Assembly: GCF_040215725.1 (NCBI RefSeq)
Contig: NZ_CP157967.1
Coordinates: forward strand, 2,108,001-2,172,000
Source of the DNA: Rhizobium sp. ZPR4
GTDB taxonomy: Bacteria; Pseudomonadota; Alphaproteobacteria; Rhizobiales; Rhizobiaceae
Length of the DNA: 64,000 nt
Reading direction: 5' to 3'
A program made the translations under genes and the position numbers. The notes below the pieces were generated by a model, which saw only the letters and a program-made list of their open reading frames with translations, was not told where the DNA came from and ran no database searches. Of the stretch, positions 35,267-44,210 are shown piece by piece; position 1 is the first letter of the stretch; the number at the start of each line of letters is the position of its first letter.

Positions 35267-36451
35267 TCACTTCTTCAGCATCTGCACGCCACGCGACAGC
35301 GCCATCATCAGCCCGCCGGCGATCAGGCCCCAGAAAGCGCCGGAGATACCGCCGAAGGAAACGCCCGATGCCGTCACGAGAAACGTGATAGCCGCCGCCT
35401 CGCGCGATTCGGGTTGCTGGAAGGCATTGAGCGCCGAATTCGACAGCGCGCCGACAAGCGCCAGCCCGGCGACCGCCTCGATGAGGATCGGCGGCGCCAA
35501 GGCCACGAAAGCCGTGACTGCACTCGCCAGCAATCCAAGGATCACATAGCCGATACCGGCGATGATCGCCGCCCAATAGCGCCGCTTGGGATCGGCGTGG
35601 GCATCATGTCCGGCGCACATAGCCGCGGTGATCGCCGCGAGATTGACGGCATGGCCGCCGAAGGGAACGGCAAGCAACGAGAACACGCCGGTCACGGCAA
35701 ACAACGGGCCCGGCTTCGGATCGTAATCATGCACCTTCAGCACCGCGATGCCGGGAATGTTCTGCGACGCCATCGTCACGATGAACAGCGGTAGCGCGAT
35801 GGACACGATGCCGGCAAGCGTGAAGACCGGCCTGACGAATTCGACCGTCGGAAGCAGCGAATGTTCGAGCGAGGCAGAGGCGCCATCCGGTATCTTCACG
35901 CCGAAGGCCAGCACCAGGGCAAAGGCCGCAAGTGCCGCCGGCACCGCCCATAGCCGCTTGAACGCGCCGACGACGATCCAGGCAAGGATGATCGGCAGAC
36001 CGAAGGCAGGATTGAAGGCGATCGCCTTCACCGGTGCAAAGCAGAGGCCGAGCAGCACGCCGGCAAGCATCGCATTGGCGAGCGGCGCCGGGATGGAGGC
36101 AACGGCACGGCCGAAAGGCCGGAACAGCCCGGCAATGACAATCAATATGCCACAAATGAAGAACGCACCGACCGCTGCTGGAAAGCCGCCTTCGATCGCT
36201 CCTGCGCTCGCCAGCAGTGCGGCTCCCGGCGTCGACCAGGCGATGCTGATCGGAAGCCTCGTCGCCATGCTGAGCATGATCGCGCAGAGGCCCATCGCAA
36301 CGGAAAGCGCCGTCAGCCCTGAGGCAGCCTGTGCATCCGAGGCGCCCACCACCTGCAGGCCATGAAAGACGACGGCAAAAGAACTGGCAAAGCCGACGAA
36401 GGCCGTGAGGCATCCCATGAACAGGCTTTGAACGGAAAAATCTTTGAGCAT
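35267..36451 (-). CDS. benE: BenE family benzoate/H+ symporter-like transporter
   Basis: 394 residues from ATG 36451 (MLKDFSVQSLFMG). A Gly/Ala-rich protein of about 12 hydrophobic spans; the GGHAVNLAAITAAMCAG block and the N-terminal VGFASSFAVVFHGLQVVGA are typical of BenE, related to the NCS2-like transporter fold. BenE proteins import benzoate in Acinetobacter, but many alphaproteobacterial copies lie outside catabolic clusters, and no ben/cat genes are visible here, so the substrate is uncertain. The frame extends upstream of the chosen ATG with non-membrane sequence that I take as untranslated. It is divergent from the DeoR operon. Confidence 0.88.
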   Translation of the reverse strand: MLKDFSVQSLFMGCLTAFVGFASSFAVVFHGLQVVGASDAQAASGLTALSVAMGLCAIMLSMATRLPISIAWSTPGAALLASAGAIEGGFPAAVGAFFICGILIVIAGLFRPFGRAVASIPAPLANAMLAGVLLGLCFAPVKAIAFNPAFGLPIILAWIVVGAFKRLWAVPAALAAFALVLAFGVKIPDGASASLEHSLLPTVEFVRPVFTLAGIVSIALPLFIVTMASQNIPGIAVLKVHDYDPKPGPLFAVTGVFSLLAVPFGGHAVNLAAITAAMCAGHDAHADPKRRYWAAIIAGIGYVILGLLASAVTAFVALAPPILIEAVAGLALVGALSNSALNAFQQPESREAAAITFLVTASGVSFGGISGAFWGLIAGGLMMALSRGVQMLKK

Positions 36452-36596
36452 GGCGATGGAGACTCGAAGAGCACGCGAGGATCGATTGAAAGCGCATGGA
36501 GCATCACAAGCATCGGGCGTGCAAGTGCTGTTTTCGAGCAAAATGACAGTGTCACTAGACAAATCGCTCGCGGAATATATCGACGCAGAGTTAAAT

Positions 36597-36638
36597 CGTG
36601 CATGAACGTGCACATTGACTCTCTTATTTATGCACGTT
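36597..36638. promoter_or_regulatory. Operator cluster CGTGCA / AACGTGCA-N18-TGCACGTT
   Basis: Arms AACGTGCA (36605-36612) and TGCACGTT (36631-36638) form a perfect 8-bp inverted repeat around 18 nt that contains TTGACT, a possible -35. A third copy, CGTGCA at 36597-36602, is in direct orientation. The block sits 12 nt before the DeoR gene. A separate 11-bp palindrome TGACAGTGTCA (36544-36554) is on the benE side. The likely reading is DeoR autoregulation of this operon. Confidence 0.5.
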
Positions 36639-36649
36639 AATTCAAGCTC

Positions 36650-37435
36650 ATGAGCAATTCACTCCCATTGTCCCGCCGGGACGTCATCGAAGCGCGGCTT
36701 GCTGAGGGGCGGCAGATCGTTGCCACATCGTTGGCGGCCGAATTCAACGTGTCCGAAGATGCCGTCCGCCGCGATCTGCGAGCGCTCGCCGCGGAGGGCA
36801 AATGCCGCCGCGTCTATGGCGGCGCGCTCCCCCTGCTGACACCATCGCAACCGATGGTCGCACGCGTCGGACAGGAATCCGGTCGAAAAAGAGCCTTGGC
36901 CAAGGCCGCTGTCGCGATGATCGAGCCGGGCGAGTTTCTGTTTATCGACAGCAGCAGCACCAATCTCGCGATGATCGATCTTCTCCCGAAAAACCTGGAA
37001 GCGACGATCGCGACCAATTCCATCGACATCGCCAGTGCCGTCATGAAGCGCGGCGATATCCCGCTCGTCCTGATTGGCGGCGCGGTCGATCCCGTCGTCG
37101 GCGGCAGCGTCGATGCATCCGCCGTCGCAGCCATCGAAGCCATGAACATCGACCGCTGTTTCCTGGGCATCTGCGCCGTTTCGGCAAGAAGCGGCATCAG
37201 CGTGTACGAACATGCAGATGCGATCTTCAAACGGACGCTGCTCAAGAGAAGCGCAGCGCGCATCTCGTTGATTACCTCGGAGAAATTTCACGAACGCGCG
37301 CCGCACCGCATTGGCGGCGCTGCCGATATCGATTGGCTTGTTATCGAGGATGAGCTGCCTGCCGACGATGAGAAGGCGGCCATCGAAGCCGGCTTCTCGC
37401 TCGTCAAGGCAAGCGACGTCACTTCATCCTCCTGA
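36650..37435 (+). CDS. DeoR family transcriptional regulator
   Basis: 261 residues. N-terminal DeoR-type helix-turn-helix: VIEARLAEGRQIVATSLAAEFNVSEDAVRRDLRALAAEGKCRR (~10-52), then the sugar-phosphate-isomerase-like sensor domain with FLFIDSSSTNLAMIDLLP and ISVYEHADAIFKRTLL. Such regulators repress sugar or polyol transport operons and are released by a phosphorylated intermediate. It is followed 22 nt later by an MFS transporter. The inverted repeat 12 nt upstream is probably its own operator. Confidence 0.92.
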   Translation: MSNSLPLSRRDVIEARLAEGRQIVATSLAAEFNVSEDAVRRDLRALAAEGKCRRVYGGALPLLTPSQPMVARVGQESGRKRALAKAAVAMIEPGEFLFIDSSSTNLAMIDLLPKNLEATIATNSIDIASAVMKRGDIPLVLIGGAVDPVVGGSVDASAVAAIEAMNIDRCFLGICAVSARSGISVYEHADAIFKRTLLKRSAARISLITSEKFHERAPHRIGGAADIDWLVIEDELPADDEKAAIEAGFSLVKASDVTSSS

Positions 37436-37457
37436 TCTCGAAAGACAAGGAATGACC

Positions 37458-38657
37458 ATGCAATCCACCGATCGGCCGGAAACCCGGCTGGCAACACGAC
37501 TTGCCTTTCTGGTCGGGGGCTTTGCCCTGGCCTGCTGGGCTCCACTCGTCCCCTTCGCCAAGGCTCGTCTCGGGGTCGACGATGGCGTGCTGGGGATGCT
37601 GCTGCTTTGCCTGGGTCTGGGTTCGGTCGCGGCGATGCTTGCAACCGGCATGTTGAGCGCACGATATGGCAGCAAGCCGATCATCATCGCGGGCGGTTTC
37701 GGCCTCGCGATCATTCTGCCGATGCTGGCTATCGCCAGCACGCCGTTCACCCTTGGCCTTGCGCTGGCGGCGTTCGGCGCCTGCCTCGGATCGCTCGACG
37801 TCGCCATGAACATTCACGCCGTCGAAGTGGAGAAAGGCGCGGACCGACCCTTGATGTCCGGCTTCCATGCGCTGTTCAGCATCGGCGGCTTTATCGGCTC
37901 CCTGCTCGTCACCCTGCTCCTCTCCGCCAAGGCCGGCCCGCTCGTCGCCACGCTGTTAAGTTCAGCCGTGATGGTGGTTGCCATGGTCGTCGCATGGCCG
38001 CGACTGTTGCGGACAGTTCAATCGGAAGACGCTCCGCTCTTCGTCATGCCCCGCGGCTTCGTGCTGCTGCTGGCGGCCCTTGCCGCCATCACCTTCCTCG
38101 TCGAAGGCGCGATCCTCGACTGGAGTGCCCTGCTGCTGACAACGCAAGGTCTGGTCGATGCAAGCCACGGCGGCCTCGGCTACATGCTGTTCGCCATCGC
38201 GATGACGGTAGGCCGCCTGAGCGGCGATGCCATCACCGCAAGGGTCGGAGACAGGGCGATCATGCTGTGGGGCGGAGTGATCGCAGTCGCAGGCTTTGCC
38301 ATCCTATTGATCAGCCCGATTTCGATCCTTGCGATGTGCGGCTTCCTGCTGATCGGCCTTGGCGCCTCAAATATCGTGCCGGTGCTCTTCCGCAAGGGCG
38401 GCACGCAAAAGGTCATGCCGGCAGGCCTGGCTGTGGCAGCAATCACCATGACCGGATATGCGGGCGTGCTGGTCGGCCCCGCGGGCGTCGGTTTCGCCGC
38501 GGATCATGTGGGCCTGCCCGGCGCCTTCTGGATGCTCGCTCTATTGCTTTGCGTCGCACCGCTCTGCGCCGGCATCGTGACCCGCAATCAGGAACCGCGC
38601 AGTCAGAAACAGGAGGAGACGGATGCGGATCGCTCATACCGCTCTATGGACGCCTGA
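37458..38657 (+). CDS. MFS transporter (FucP/YbjJ-like)
   Basis: 399 residues from ATG 37458 (MQSTDRPETRLATRLAF), which has AAGGA 7 nt upstream; ATG 37452 is too close to that site. Twelve hydrophobic spans are visible, with the loop motif ARYGSKPIIIAGG (motif A-like) after span 2 and a symmetric ARVGDRAIMLWGG in the second half. It resembles the YbjJ-type MFS group, which is also found near DeoR regulators. It is likely a sugar or sugar-derivative carrier regulated by the upstream DeoR. Its 3' end overlaps the VOC gene by 35 nt. Confidence 0.9.
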   Translation: MQSTDRPETRLATRLAFLVGGFALACWAPLVPFAKARLGVDDGVLGMLLLCLGLGSVAAMLATGMLSARYGSKPIIIAGGFGLAIILPMLAIASTPFTLGLALAAFGACLGSLDVAMNIHAVEVEKGADRPLMSGFHALFSIGGFIGSLLVTLLLSAKAGPLVATLLSSAVMVVAMVVAWPRLLRTVQSEDAPLFVMPRGFVLLLAALAAITFLVEGAILDWSALLLTTQGLVDASHGGLGYMLFAIAMTVGRLSGDAITARVGDRAIMLWGGVIAVAGFAILLISPISILAMCGFLLIGLGASNIVPVLFRKGGTQKVMPAGLAVAAITMTGYAGVLVGPAGVGFAADHVGLPGAFWMLALLLCVAPLCAGIVTRNQEPRSQKQEETDADRSYRSMDA

Positions 38658-39006
38658 TCTCGATGCCGCCGTCGATTTCTGGAAGACCTATTTCGGCGCG
38701 GCGGTCGGTGAGCCCTATCGAAGCGAGCGCCGCCCAGGCTTCATCTCCCGCTTCGTTTCCTTGCCTGGAAGCAACGACCAGATCGAGCTGATGACCGGCC
38801 CCTGGCTTCCCGGAGATCCGCTGGGTGAACGCATCGGCTGGGACCATATTGCCATATCGCTCGGCAGCAAAACTGCGATCGACGCTTTGGCCGAGCGCTG
38901 CAAGGCGGACGGCTGCCTGAAATCCCCGCCACGCACCACCGGCGACGGCTTCTACGAAGCTGTCATCACGATGCCCGAGGGAACGCCAATCGAGATTACC
39001 CTATAG
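38623..39006 (+). CDS. VOC family (glyoxalase-like) protein
   Basis: 127 residues. The start (MRIAHTALWTPDLDAAVDFWKTYFG) and the end (VITMPEGTPIEITL) fit a single VOC/glyoxalase-bleomycin-resistance domain built from two beta-alpha-beta-beta-beta repeats. His5 and the terminal Glu (PIEIT) are in metal-ligand positions; QIELM supplies a third. ATG 38623 lies inside the MFS gene and follows an excellent AGGAGG site, so translation is coupled with the MFS gene. Substrate unknown; perhaps an isomerase or lyase for the compound imported by the MFS carrier. Confidence 0.87.
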   Translation: MRIAHTALWTPDLDAAVDFWKTYFGAAVGEPYRSERRPGFISRFVSLPGSNDQIELMTGPWLPGDPLGERIGWDHIAISLGSKTAIDALAERCKADGCLKSPPRTTGDGFYEAVITMPEGTPIEITL

Positions 39007-39091
39007 GCCTGCCTAAGCCGCGCGGGAGCAATCATTTGCCGTTCGGAGTTCGCCACCCCAGGAAACGTTGCAACCTCCCGAGTGGCGAACG

Positions 39092-39124
39092 CTGGCGGCA
39101 GAGATTTCTGCCGCCAGCTTTTAG
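39092..39124 (+). terminator. Rho-independent terminator of the DeoR-MFS-VOC operon
   Basis: A perfect 12-bp stem GCTGGCGGCAGA / TCTGCCGCCAGC with a short loop is followed by TTTTA, 85 nt after the VOC stop. Confidence 0.85.
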
Positions 39125-39150
39125 CCTTCGATCAAAGCTGACCCGGCACG

Positions 39151-39186
39151 AAAACGCCCTCGCCTGCCTTCCGGCAAGCAAGGGCG
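39151..39186 (-). terminator. Rho-independent terminator of the clpP-like gene
   Basis: On the minus strand a 14-bp stem with two G-U pairs (CGCCCTTGCTTGCC / GGCAGGCGAGGGCG) and a GGAA tetraloop is followed by TTTT. It starts about 28 nt after the stop. Confidence 0.85.
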
Positions 39187-39214
39187 CTCAATTCAATCGG
39201 AAAAACCCGCTAGA

Positions 39215-39802
39215 TCAGATTTCTGCCTGCGAGGTCACGATGCGCGAAACCAGGCCGTAAGCCTTGGCTTCCTCGGCGGAGAGCCAGTAGTCGCGATCCG
39301 TGTCCTTGGCGATCTTTTCGATCGGCTGGCCGGTGGCTTCCGAGAAGATCTTGTTCAGACGATCGTTCATCTTGATGATTTCGCGTGCCTGGATCTCGAT
39401 GTCGGAGGCCATGCCGCGTGTGCCGCCCGACGGTTGGTGCAGCAGGAAGCGCGTGTTCGGCAGGCAAATGCGGCGCTCCTTGGGAGCGGAGACGTAGATC
39501 AGCGCTCCGGCGGAGGCGACCCAGCCCGTGCCGATCATCCAGACCTTCGGCTTGATGAACTTGATCATGTCGTGAATGGAATCGCCTGACTCGACGTGGC
39601 CGCCGGGCGAATTCACATAGATGCGGATATCATCGTCGCTGGCGGCGGAAAGCGCCACGAGCTGCGAGCAGACCTTCTGCGCGAGTTCCTGCGTGATGCC
39701 GCCATAGATGAAGATCGAACGCGACTTGAAAAGATTCGCCTCCGCGTCCTTGCCCAAGGGCTGCTCGGTCTTCTTGTCTTCCTGTTCGTCTTCGTCGTTC
39801 AT
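39215..39802 (-). CDS. ClpP-family ATP-dependent protease proteolytic subunit (divergent paralogue)
   Basis: 195 residues with an intact Ser-His-Asp triad: Ser97 in [10 protein letters not shown], His122 in LLHQPSGG, Asp171 in [13 protein letters not shown], the same numbering as E. coli ClpP. The nucleophile region differs from the usual GQAASM: Trp-Val precede Ala-Ser-Ala-Gly. The N-terminus is highly acidic ([13 protein letters not shown]) and lacks the usual ClpP axial loop sequence. Rhizobia encode several ClpP proteins; this looks like a secondary one without an adjacent clpX. It is divergent from the DUF2076 gene, with a 231-bp shared promoter region. Confidence 0.88.
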   Translation of the reverse strand: MNDEDEQEDKKTEQPLGKDAEANLFKSRSIFIYGGITQELAQKVCSQLVALSAASDDDIRIYVNSPGGHVESGDSIHDMIKFIKPKVWMIGTGWVASAGALIYVSAPKERRICLPNTRFLLHQPSGGTRGMASDIEIQAREIIKMNDRLNKIFSEATGQPIEKIAKDTDRDYWLSAEEAKAYGLVSRIVTSQAEI

Positions 39803-40033
39803 TCAACTCTCCAGCATGATGCGTCGTTCACCGCACATAGTGCGACTCAATGCGTAAAACAATGCCGGAAAAAGACAAGGCGGGAATAGCGACTGACAAC
39901 ATGGTGTTATGGTTGCGGATTACCGAAATGTAACTTGAATGGCTTTGAAAAGCCGAGATTTGATCCTACGTCAGGTCAGCGCGGTTAGAGATCGCGCCCC
40001 GAATTTGAAGCACAGATAGCCAAGGAGGCCATC

Positions 40034-40834
40034 ATGTCGCCAGAAGAACGTCAATTGCTCGCCTCTCTCTTCGATCGCGTACGCGGTGCATCCAATACCC
40101 AGCGCGACGCCGATGCAGAGGCCCTCATCAATCAGTCGGTCCGCGACCAGCCCTATGCGCCCTATTTCCTGGCGCAGGCCGTCATCATGCAGGAACAGGG
40201 CATGAAGGCTGCGGCTGACCGCATCCAGCAGCTTGAAGCCCGTGTGCACGAGCTCGAGCAGCAGGGTGCCGACAATCACCAGCAAGGCCAGAGCGGCGGT
40301 TTCCTCGGCGGAATTGGCTCGCTTTTCGGCGGCGGCCAGCAACAGCGCACGGCAGCGCCGCAGGGCGGCAATCCGCAGCAGGGTCGCCTTTATGACGACT
40401 ATGCCCGCAATGCGCCTCAGCCCGGCCCTTGGGCTGGCCAGCCGCAACCGCAGCCGTCTGGCCCATGGAGCCAGCAGGCCGCAGCACCTTCAGCCGGCGG
40501 CAGCTTTTTGCGCGGTGCGCTTGGCACCGCGGCCGGCGTGGCCGGCGGTGTAATGCTGGCAGAATCCCTTTCCAGCCTCTTCAGCCCGCATCTCGGCGGA
40601 ACTGGCGGCGGCCTTTTCGGCGGAAATGCCGGCAGTGGTCTCTTCGGAGGCACGGCAGCCGAACAGCCGGTGCAGGAAACCATCATCAACAACAACTATT
40701 TCGGCAATGACGATAATAGCGATCAGAATGATCAGAGCGCGGCCGATTACGCCCAGGATGCTGCTCAGGACGCTCAGGACGACGCCAATGACGATTCGTT
40801 CGACAACGGCGACGACGACAGCTCGTTTGCCTGA
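40034..40834 (+). CDS. DUF2076 domain-containing protein
   Basis: 266 residues. It starts MSPEERQLLASLFDRVRGA, the family signature, with a helical, coiled-coil-prone N-terminal ~85 residues (AADRIQQLEARVHELEQQ). The middle is low-complexity Gln/Gly/Pro (GGQQQRTAAPQGGNPQQGR), then a Gly/Ala-rich hydrophobic stretch (LGTAAGVAGGVMLAESLSSLF) and an acidic Asp/Asn-rich C-terminus (FDNGDDDSSFA). DUF2076 proteins are described as putative periplasmic ligand- or Ni-responsive proteins, but I would not assign a function. An AAGGAGG site precedes the ATG, and a terminator follows. Confidence 0.87.
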   Translation: MSPEERQLLASLFDRVRGASNTQRDADAEALINQSVRDQPYAPYFLAQAVIMQEQGMKAAADRIQQLEARVHELEQQGADNHQQGQSGGFLGGIGSLFGGGQQQRTAAPQGGNPQQGRLYDDYARNAPQPGPWAGQPQPQPSGPWSQQAAAPSAGGSFLRGALGTAAGVAGGVMLAESLSSLFSPHLGGTGGGLFGGNAGSGLFGGTAAEQPVQETIINNNYFGNDDNSDQNDQSAADYAQDAAQDAQDDANDDSFDNGDDDSSFA

Positions 40835-40856
40835 AACAAAGTTTCTATCCTGATAC

Positions 40857-40888
40857 AAAAGCCGCCATCCAAGGATGGCGGCTTTTTT
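40857..40888. terminator. Bidirectional terminator between DUF2076 and queF
   Basis: A 14-bp stem AAAAGCCGCCATCC / GGATGGCGGCTTTT with a 2-nt spacer and T6 on the plus strand, directly between the convergent stops. Confidence 0.9.
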
Positions 40889-40890
40889 AT

Positions 40891-41355
40891 TCAGCCTCGA
40901 CCGCGATAGGGCTGGACGCCCTGATCCGGCAGCCAAACACCCTCTGGCGGCTTGCCGGTCTGCCAGAAGACGTCGATCGGAATGCCGCCGCGCGGATACC
41001 AGTAGGCGCCGATGCGCAGCCATTTCGGCTGCAGCAGATCCACCAGGCGTTTGGCGATATAGATCGAGCAATCCTCATGGAATGCGCCATGATTGCGGAA
41101 GGAATGCAGAAAGAGCTTCAGCGACTTCGATTCGACAAGCCATTCGTTCGGTATGTAGTCGATAACGATATGGGCGAAATCCGGCTGTCCCGTCATCGGG
41201 CAGAGCGACGTGAACTCGGGCGCGGTGAAGCGCACGACATAATCGGTGCCGGCATGGCCCGACGGCACCTTCTCCAGCACGGCTTCTTCCGGATTGCTGG
41301 CAGTCTCCGTCTGGTTGCCGAGCATCGACAGGCCGGACACATCGGTCTTTGGCAT
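40891..41355 (-). CDS. queF: NADPH-dependent 7-cyano-7-deazaguanine reductase
   Basis: 154 residues (type I, single-domain QueF). Reduces preQ0 to preQ1 in queuosine biosynthesis. The catalytic-Cys block [13 protein letters not shown] (~48-60) and the substrate-binding [22 protein letters not shown] (~73-94) are intact. Its ATG is 1 nt after the stop of the CDF transporter gene, so the two are one operon and translation is likely coupled. The shared leader shows no preQ1 riboswitch that I can recognise. A terminator follows. Confidence 0.96.
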   Translation of the reverse strand: MPKTDVSGLSMLGNQTETASNPEEAVLEKVPSGHAGTDYVVRFTAPEFTSLCPMTGQPDFAHIVIDYIPNEWLVESKSLKLFLHSFRNHGAFHEDCSIYIAKRLVDLLQPKWLRIGAYWYPRGGIPIDVFWQTGKPPEGVWLPDQGVQPYRGRG

Positions 41356-41356
41356 C

Positions 41357-42271
41357 TCAGGTCTCCTTGATCACTTTGACGCGGATACCATGGGCCTTCT
41401 CACCCTCCGGCTCCACATGAATGGTTATTTCGGCGCCCGCATGGATCGCCCGTATGGCATCTTCAAGGCGGTCGCAGATGCGATGCGCTTCGCGTACCGG
41501 CATAGCGGCCGGCACGACCATATGGAAATCGACGAAGGTCACCGCCCCCGCCCTGCGCGTCTTCAGGTCGTGCACGCCAAGCGAGCCCTCGGCATTCCTG
41601 GCGATCGCATCCTTGATGACGACCTCCTCCGCCGGCAGGACAGCCTTGTCCATCAGCCCATCGATAGAATGGGAGATGACCTTCCAGCCTTGATAGAGAA
41701 TGTTGATGGCAACGAGAATAGCGAGCACAGGGTCGAAGATCGGATAACCGCTGCCGATCGCCAGGAGCAGGCCGATCAGCACGCCGACCGAGGTATAGAC
41801 GTCGGACATGATGTGCTGGCCATCTGCCGTCAGAGCCGGCGAGCGATGTGCCCGGCCGGCGCGGATCAAGGTGACCGCCCAGACGGCGTTGATGACGCCG
41901 GCGACGAAGTTGATGGCGAGACCCAGTACCGGCGCCTGTATCGGTTGCGGATTGCCGAGATGCCCGACCGCTTCCTGCACGATCATCAGTGCGGCGACAA
42001 CGATCATGACGCCTTCGGTAACGGCGGAAAGATATTCCGCCTTATGATGGCCGAAGGGATGATCGTGATCGGCCGGCTTCTGGGCATAGCGGATGACGAA
42101 GAAGGCGATGAAGGCCGCAACGACATTGGTCAGCGATTCCAGGCCATCGGACAGAAGCGCCACCGAGCCCGTCAGCCACCAGGCCAGCATCTTCAGCCCC
42201 ATGACGCCGAGCGACAGCGGAATGCCCCAAAGCGCGAGCCGCCTGATCGTATCGTTTCCTTGAGCGCTCAT
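41357..42271 (-). CDS. Cation diffusion facilitator family metal exporter
   Basis: 304 residues with six membrane spans and a cytoplasmic C-terminal ferredoxin-like domain (~215-300). Metal-site features are FGHHKAEY after span 2 and HIMSD (HxxxD) in span 5. In span 2 the usual DxxxD has Ala at the first position ([12 protein letters not shown]), which in CDF proteins is linked to altered metal preference such as Mn/Fe; the rhizobial EmfA Mn/Fe subfamily is a candidate, but I cannot verify it. A GGAGAAGG site precedes the ATG. Operon with queF. The 406-bp region upstream has a promoter and a strong leader hairpin. Confidence 0.9.
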   Translation of the reverse strand: MSAQGNDTIRRLALWGIPLSLGVMGLKMLAWWLTGSVALLSDGLESLTNVVAAFIAFFVIRYAQKPADHDHPFGHHKAEYLSAVTEGVMIVVAALMIVQEAVGHLGNPQPIQAPVLGLAINFVAGVINAVWAVTLIRAGRAHRSPALTADGQHIMSDVYTSVGVLIGLLLAIGSGYPIFDPVLAILVAINILYQGWKVISHSIDGLMDKAVLPAEEVVIKDAIARNAEGSLGVHDLKTRRAGAVTFVDFHMVVPAAMPVREAHRICDRLEDAIRAIHAGAEITIHVEPEGEKAHGIRVKVIKET

Positions 42272-42337
42272 GCCCTTCTCCAGTGTCCCGCGCCATGCTT
42301 ATGCGAATGAATTGCAAAAAAGGCGCCGTTGAAATGC

Positions 42338-42370
42338 AAAACCGCCCGCGCGAAATTCGCGCAGGCGGTT
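42338..42370 (-). promoter_or_regulatory. Leader hairpin with U run upstream of the CDF-queF operon
   Basis: Minus strand: AACCGCCTGCGCGAA / TTCGCGCGGGCGGTT form a 15-bp stem with one G-U pair, ending in four U. It begins about 5 nt after the predicted transcription start and about 70 nt before the CDF start codon. Candidate attenuator, short RNA terminator or 5' stabiliser. It matches no riboswitch class that I recognise. Confidence 0.5.
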
Positions 42371-42382
42371 CATTGACGCTCC

Positions 42383-42411
42383 ATATGGGCCAGGACTTCG
42401 CGTTTGTCAAA
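42383..42411 (-). promoter_or_regulatory. Predicted sigma70 promoter of CDF-queF
   Basis: Minus strand TTTGAC (42411-42406), 17-nt spacer, CCATAT (42388-42383): 5/6 and 5/6 matches to the rhizobial consensus CTTGAC-N17-CTATAT. The remaining divergent sequence up to bluB shows no cobalamin riboswitch box. Confidence 0.6.
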
Positions 42412-42662
42412 GGCGGCCGCCCTTTTCGCACGACAATTCGTCCCGATGTGCGGATTGAGAGAAACGCCGGTTGGGCATTTAGTTTGCAGAAGACGAGTAG
42501 GACTTTTCCCAAACCGCCGTTCCGCGACAATTGGAAGCCGATAATGCGCTCGCCTGCGAAAAATCGTGCTGGTAGTTTGGCTTGCGATCCGGCACTAAGC
42601 TGTGCTTCAGCCTGGCGTGCAAGGGTCGATGGTATTGGCCGATGCGCCGCCGCCTCTTATGA

Positions 42663-43418
<756 letters not shown>

Positions 43419-43456
43419 AGGCGGTCGATTTCCGGCAGCCCCGTCAGATCCAAGCC

Positions 43457-44092
43457 TCAGGATCGAAACGTGACGAAAGAAATGACGTTGCCATCCGGGT
43501 CGCGCACATGGAAATCAGTGCCGCCCCAAGCCTGTTTGGTGAGCGGTTGTGCAAACTCCACGCCCCTCGCCTTGAACTCCTCGAACAATCCCTGGACATT
43601 CGAGACCTCGATCGAAGCGAGGATCAGCGCCCCCTCTTTCGCCGCAGCAGCTGCAAAATAGGGTTCATAGACGAGCCGCAAGTGAATCCAGATACCGCCG
43701 CGCGACACCGCCCCGTAGAACGGCGGCGAGCCGTGCATGAAATCCTCTGAGAAACCCAGCTTCTCCCTGAAGAAGGTCGCACTCGCAATCACATCCCGCA
43801 CGAAGAGGATCGGAACGATGCTCTTGAAAACCGGCGGTTCCGCTGTAGCGGCCGGCATCTTCGGCGCATCCACCGCCACCGCCTTCAACTCTGCCCAATT
43901 CTTGTGGCCCGCTTCGACCGCAACGATCTCTTGCGCCAGCGTCAAAGGAAACTTCATCGCCAGGATCTCGCGATCCGTCAGTGCCTTGAAACGGTCGAGT
44001 ATTCGAACTCTCCCGCCAATGGAATAGTCGCGATCACGGTGCCAGCGCATCAAGAGCTTGGCTTGTTTACGGTAGGTGTCGAGGGTTGGCAT
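43457..44092 (-). CDS. VOC (glyoxalase/bleomycin-resistance) protein with N-terminal extension
   Basis: 211 residues in two parts. Residues ~1-75 form a helical domain that ends in AGHKNWAELKA, a pattern found as an N-terminal extension in glyoxalase-superfamily proteins of rhizobia. Residues ~85-211 form a VOC domain (IVPILFVRDVIASATFFREKLGF to FHVRDPDGNVISFVTF). The metal-like His/Glu positions are only partly kept, so a binding rather than enzymatic role is possible. It is monocistronic and convergent with bluB. Confidence 0.82.
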   Translation of the reverse strand: MPTLDTYRKQAKLLMRWHRDRDYSIGGRVRILDRFKALTDREILAMKFPLTLAQEIVAVEAGHKNWAELKAVAVDAPKMPAATAEPPVFKSIVPILFVRDVIASATFFREKLGFSEDFMHGSPPFYGAVSRGGIWIHLRLVYEPYFAAAAAKEGALILASIEVSNVQGLFEEFKARGVEFAQPLTKQAWGGTDFHVRDPDGNVISFVTFRS

Positions 44093-44210
44093 GGGCAGAC
44101 TCCTGCTGAGTGATATCAGCGGGCGGGCTTAGCCCTTTCGGCCCAATGCCGATGTGCCCCACAGGAACGGGGTCATGATTAGGGTACAACCTGTTGCAAG
44201 TCAAACTGCC

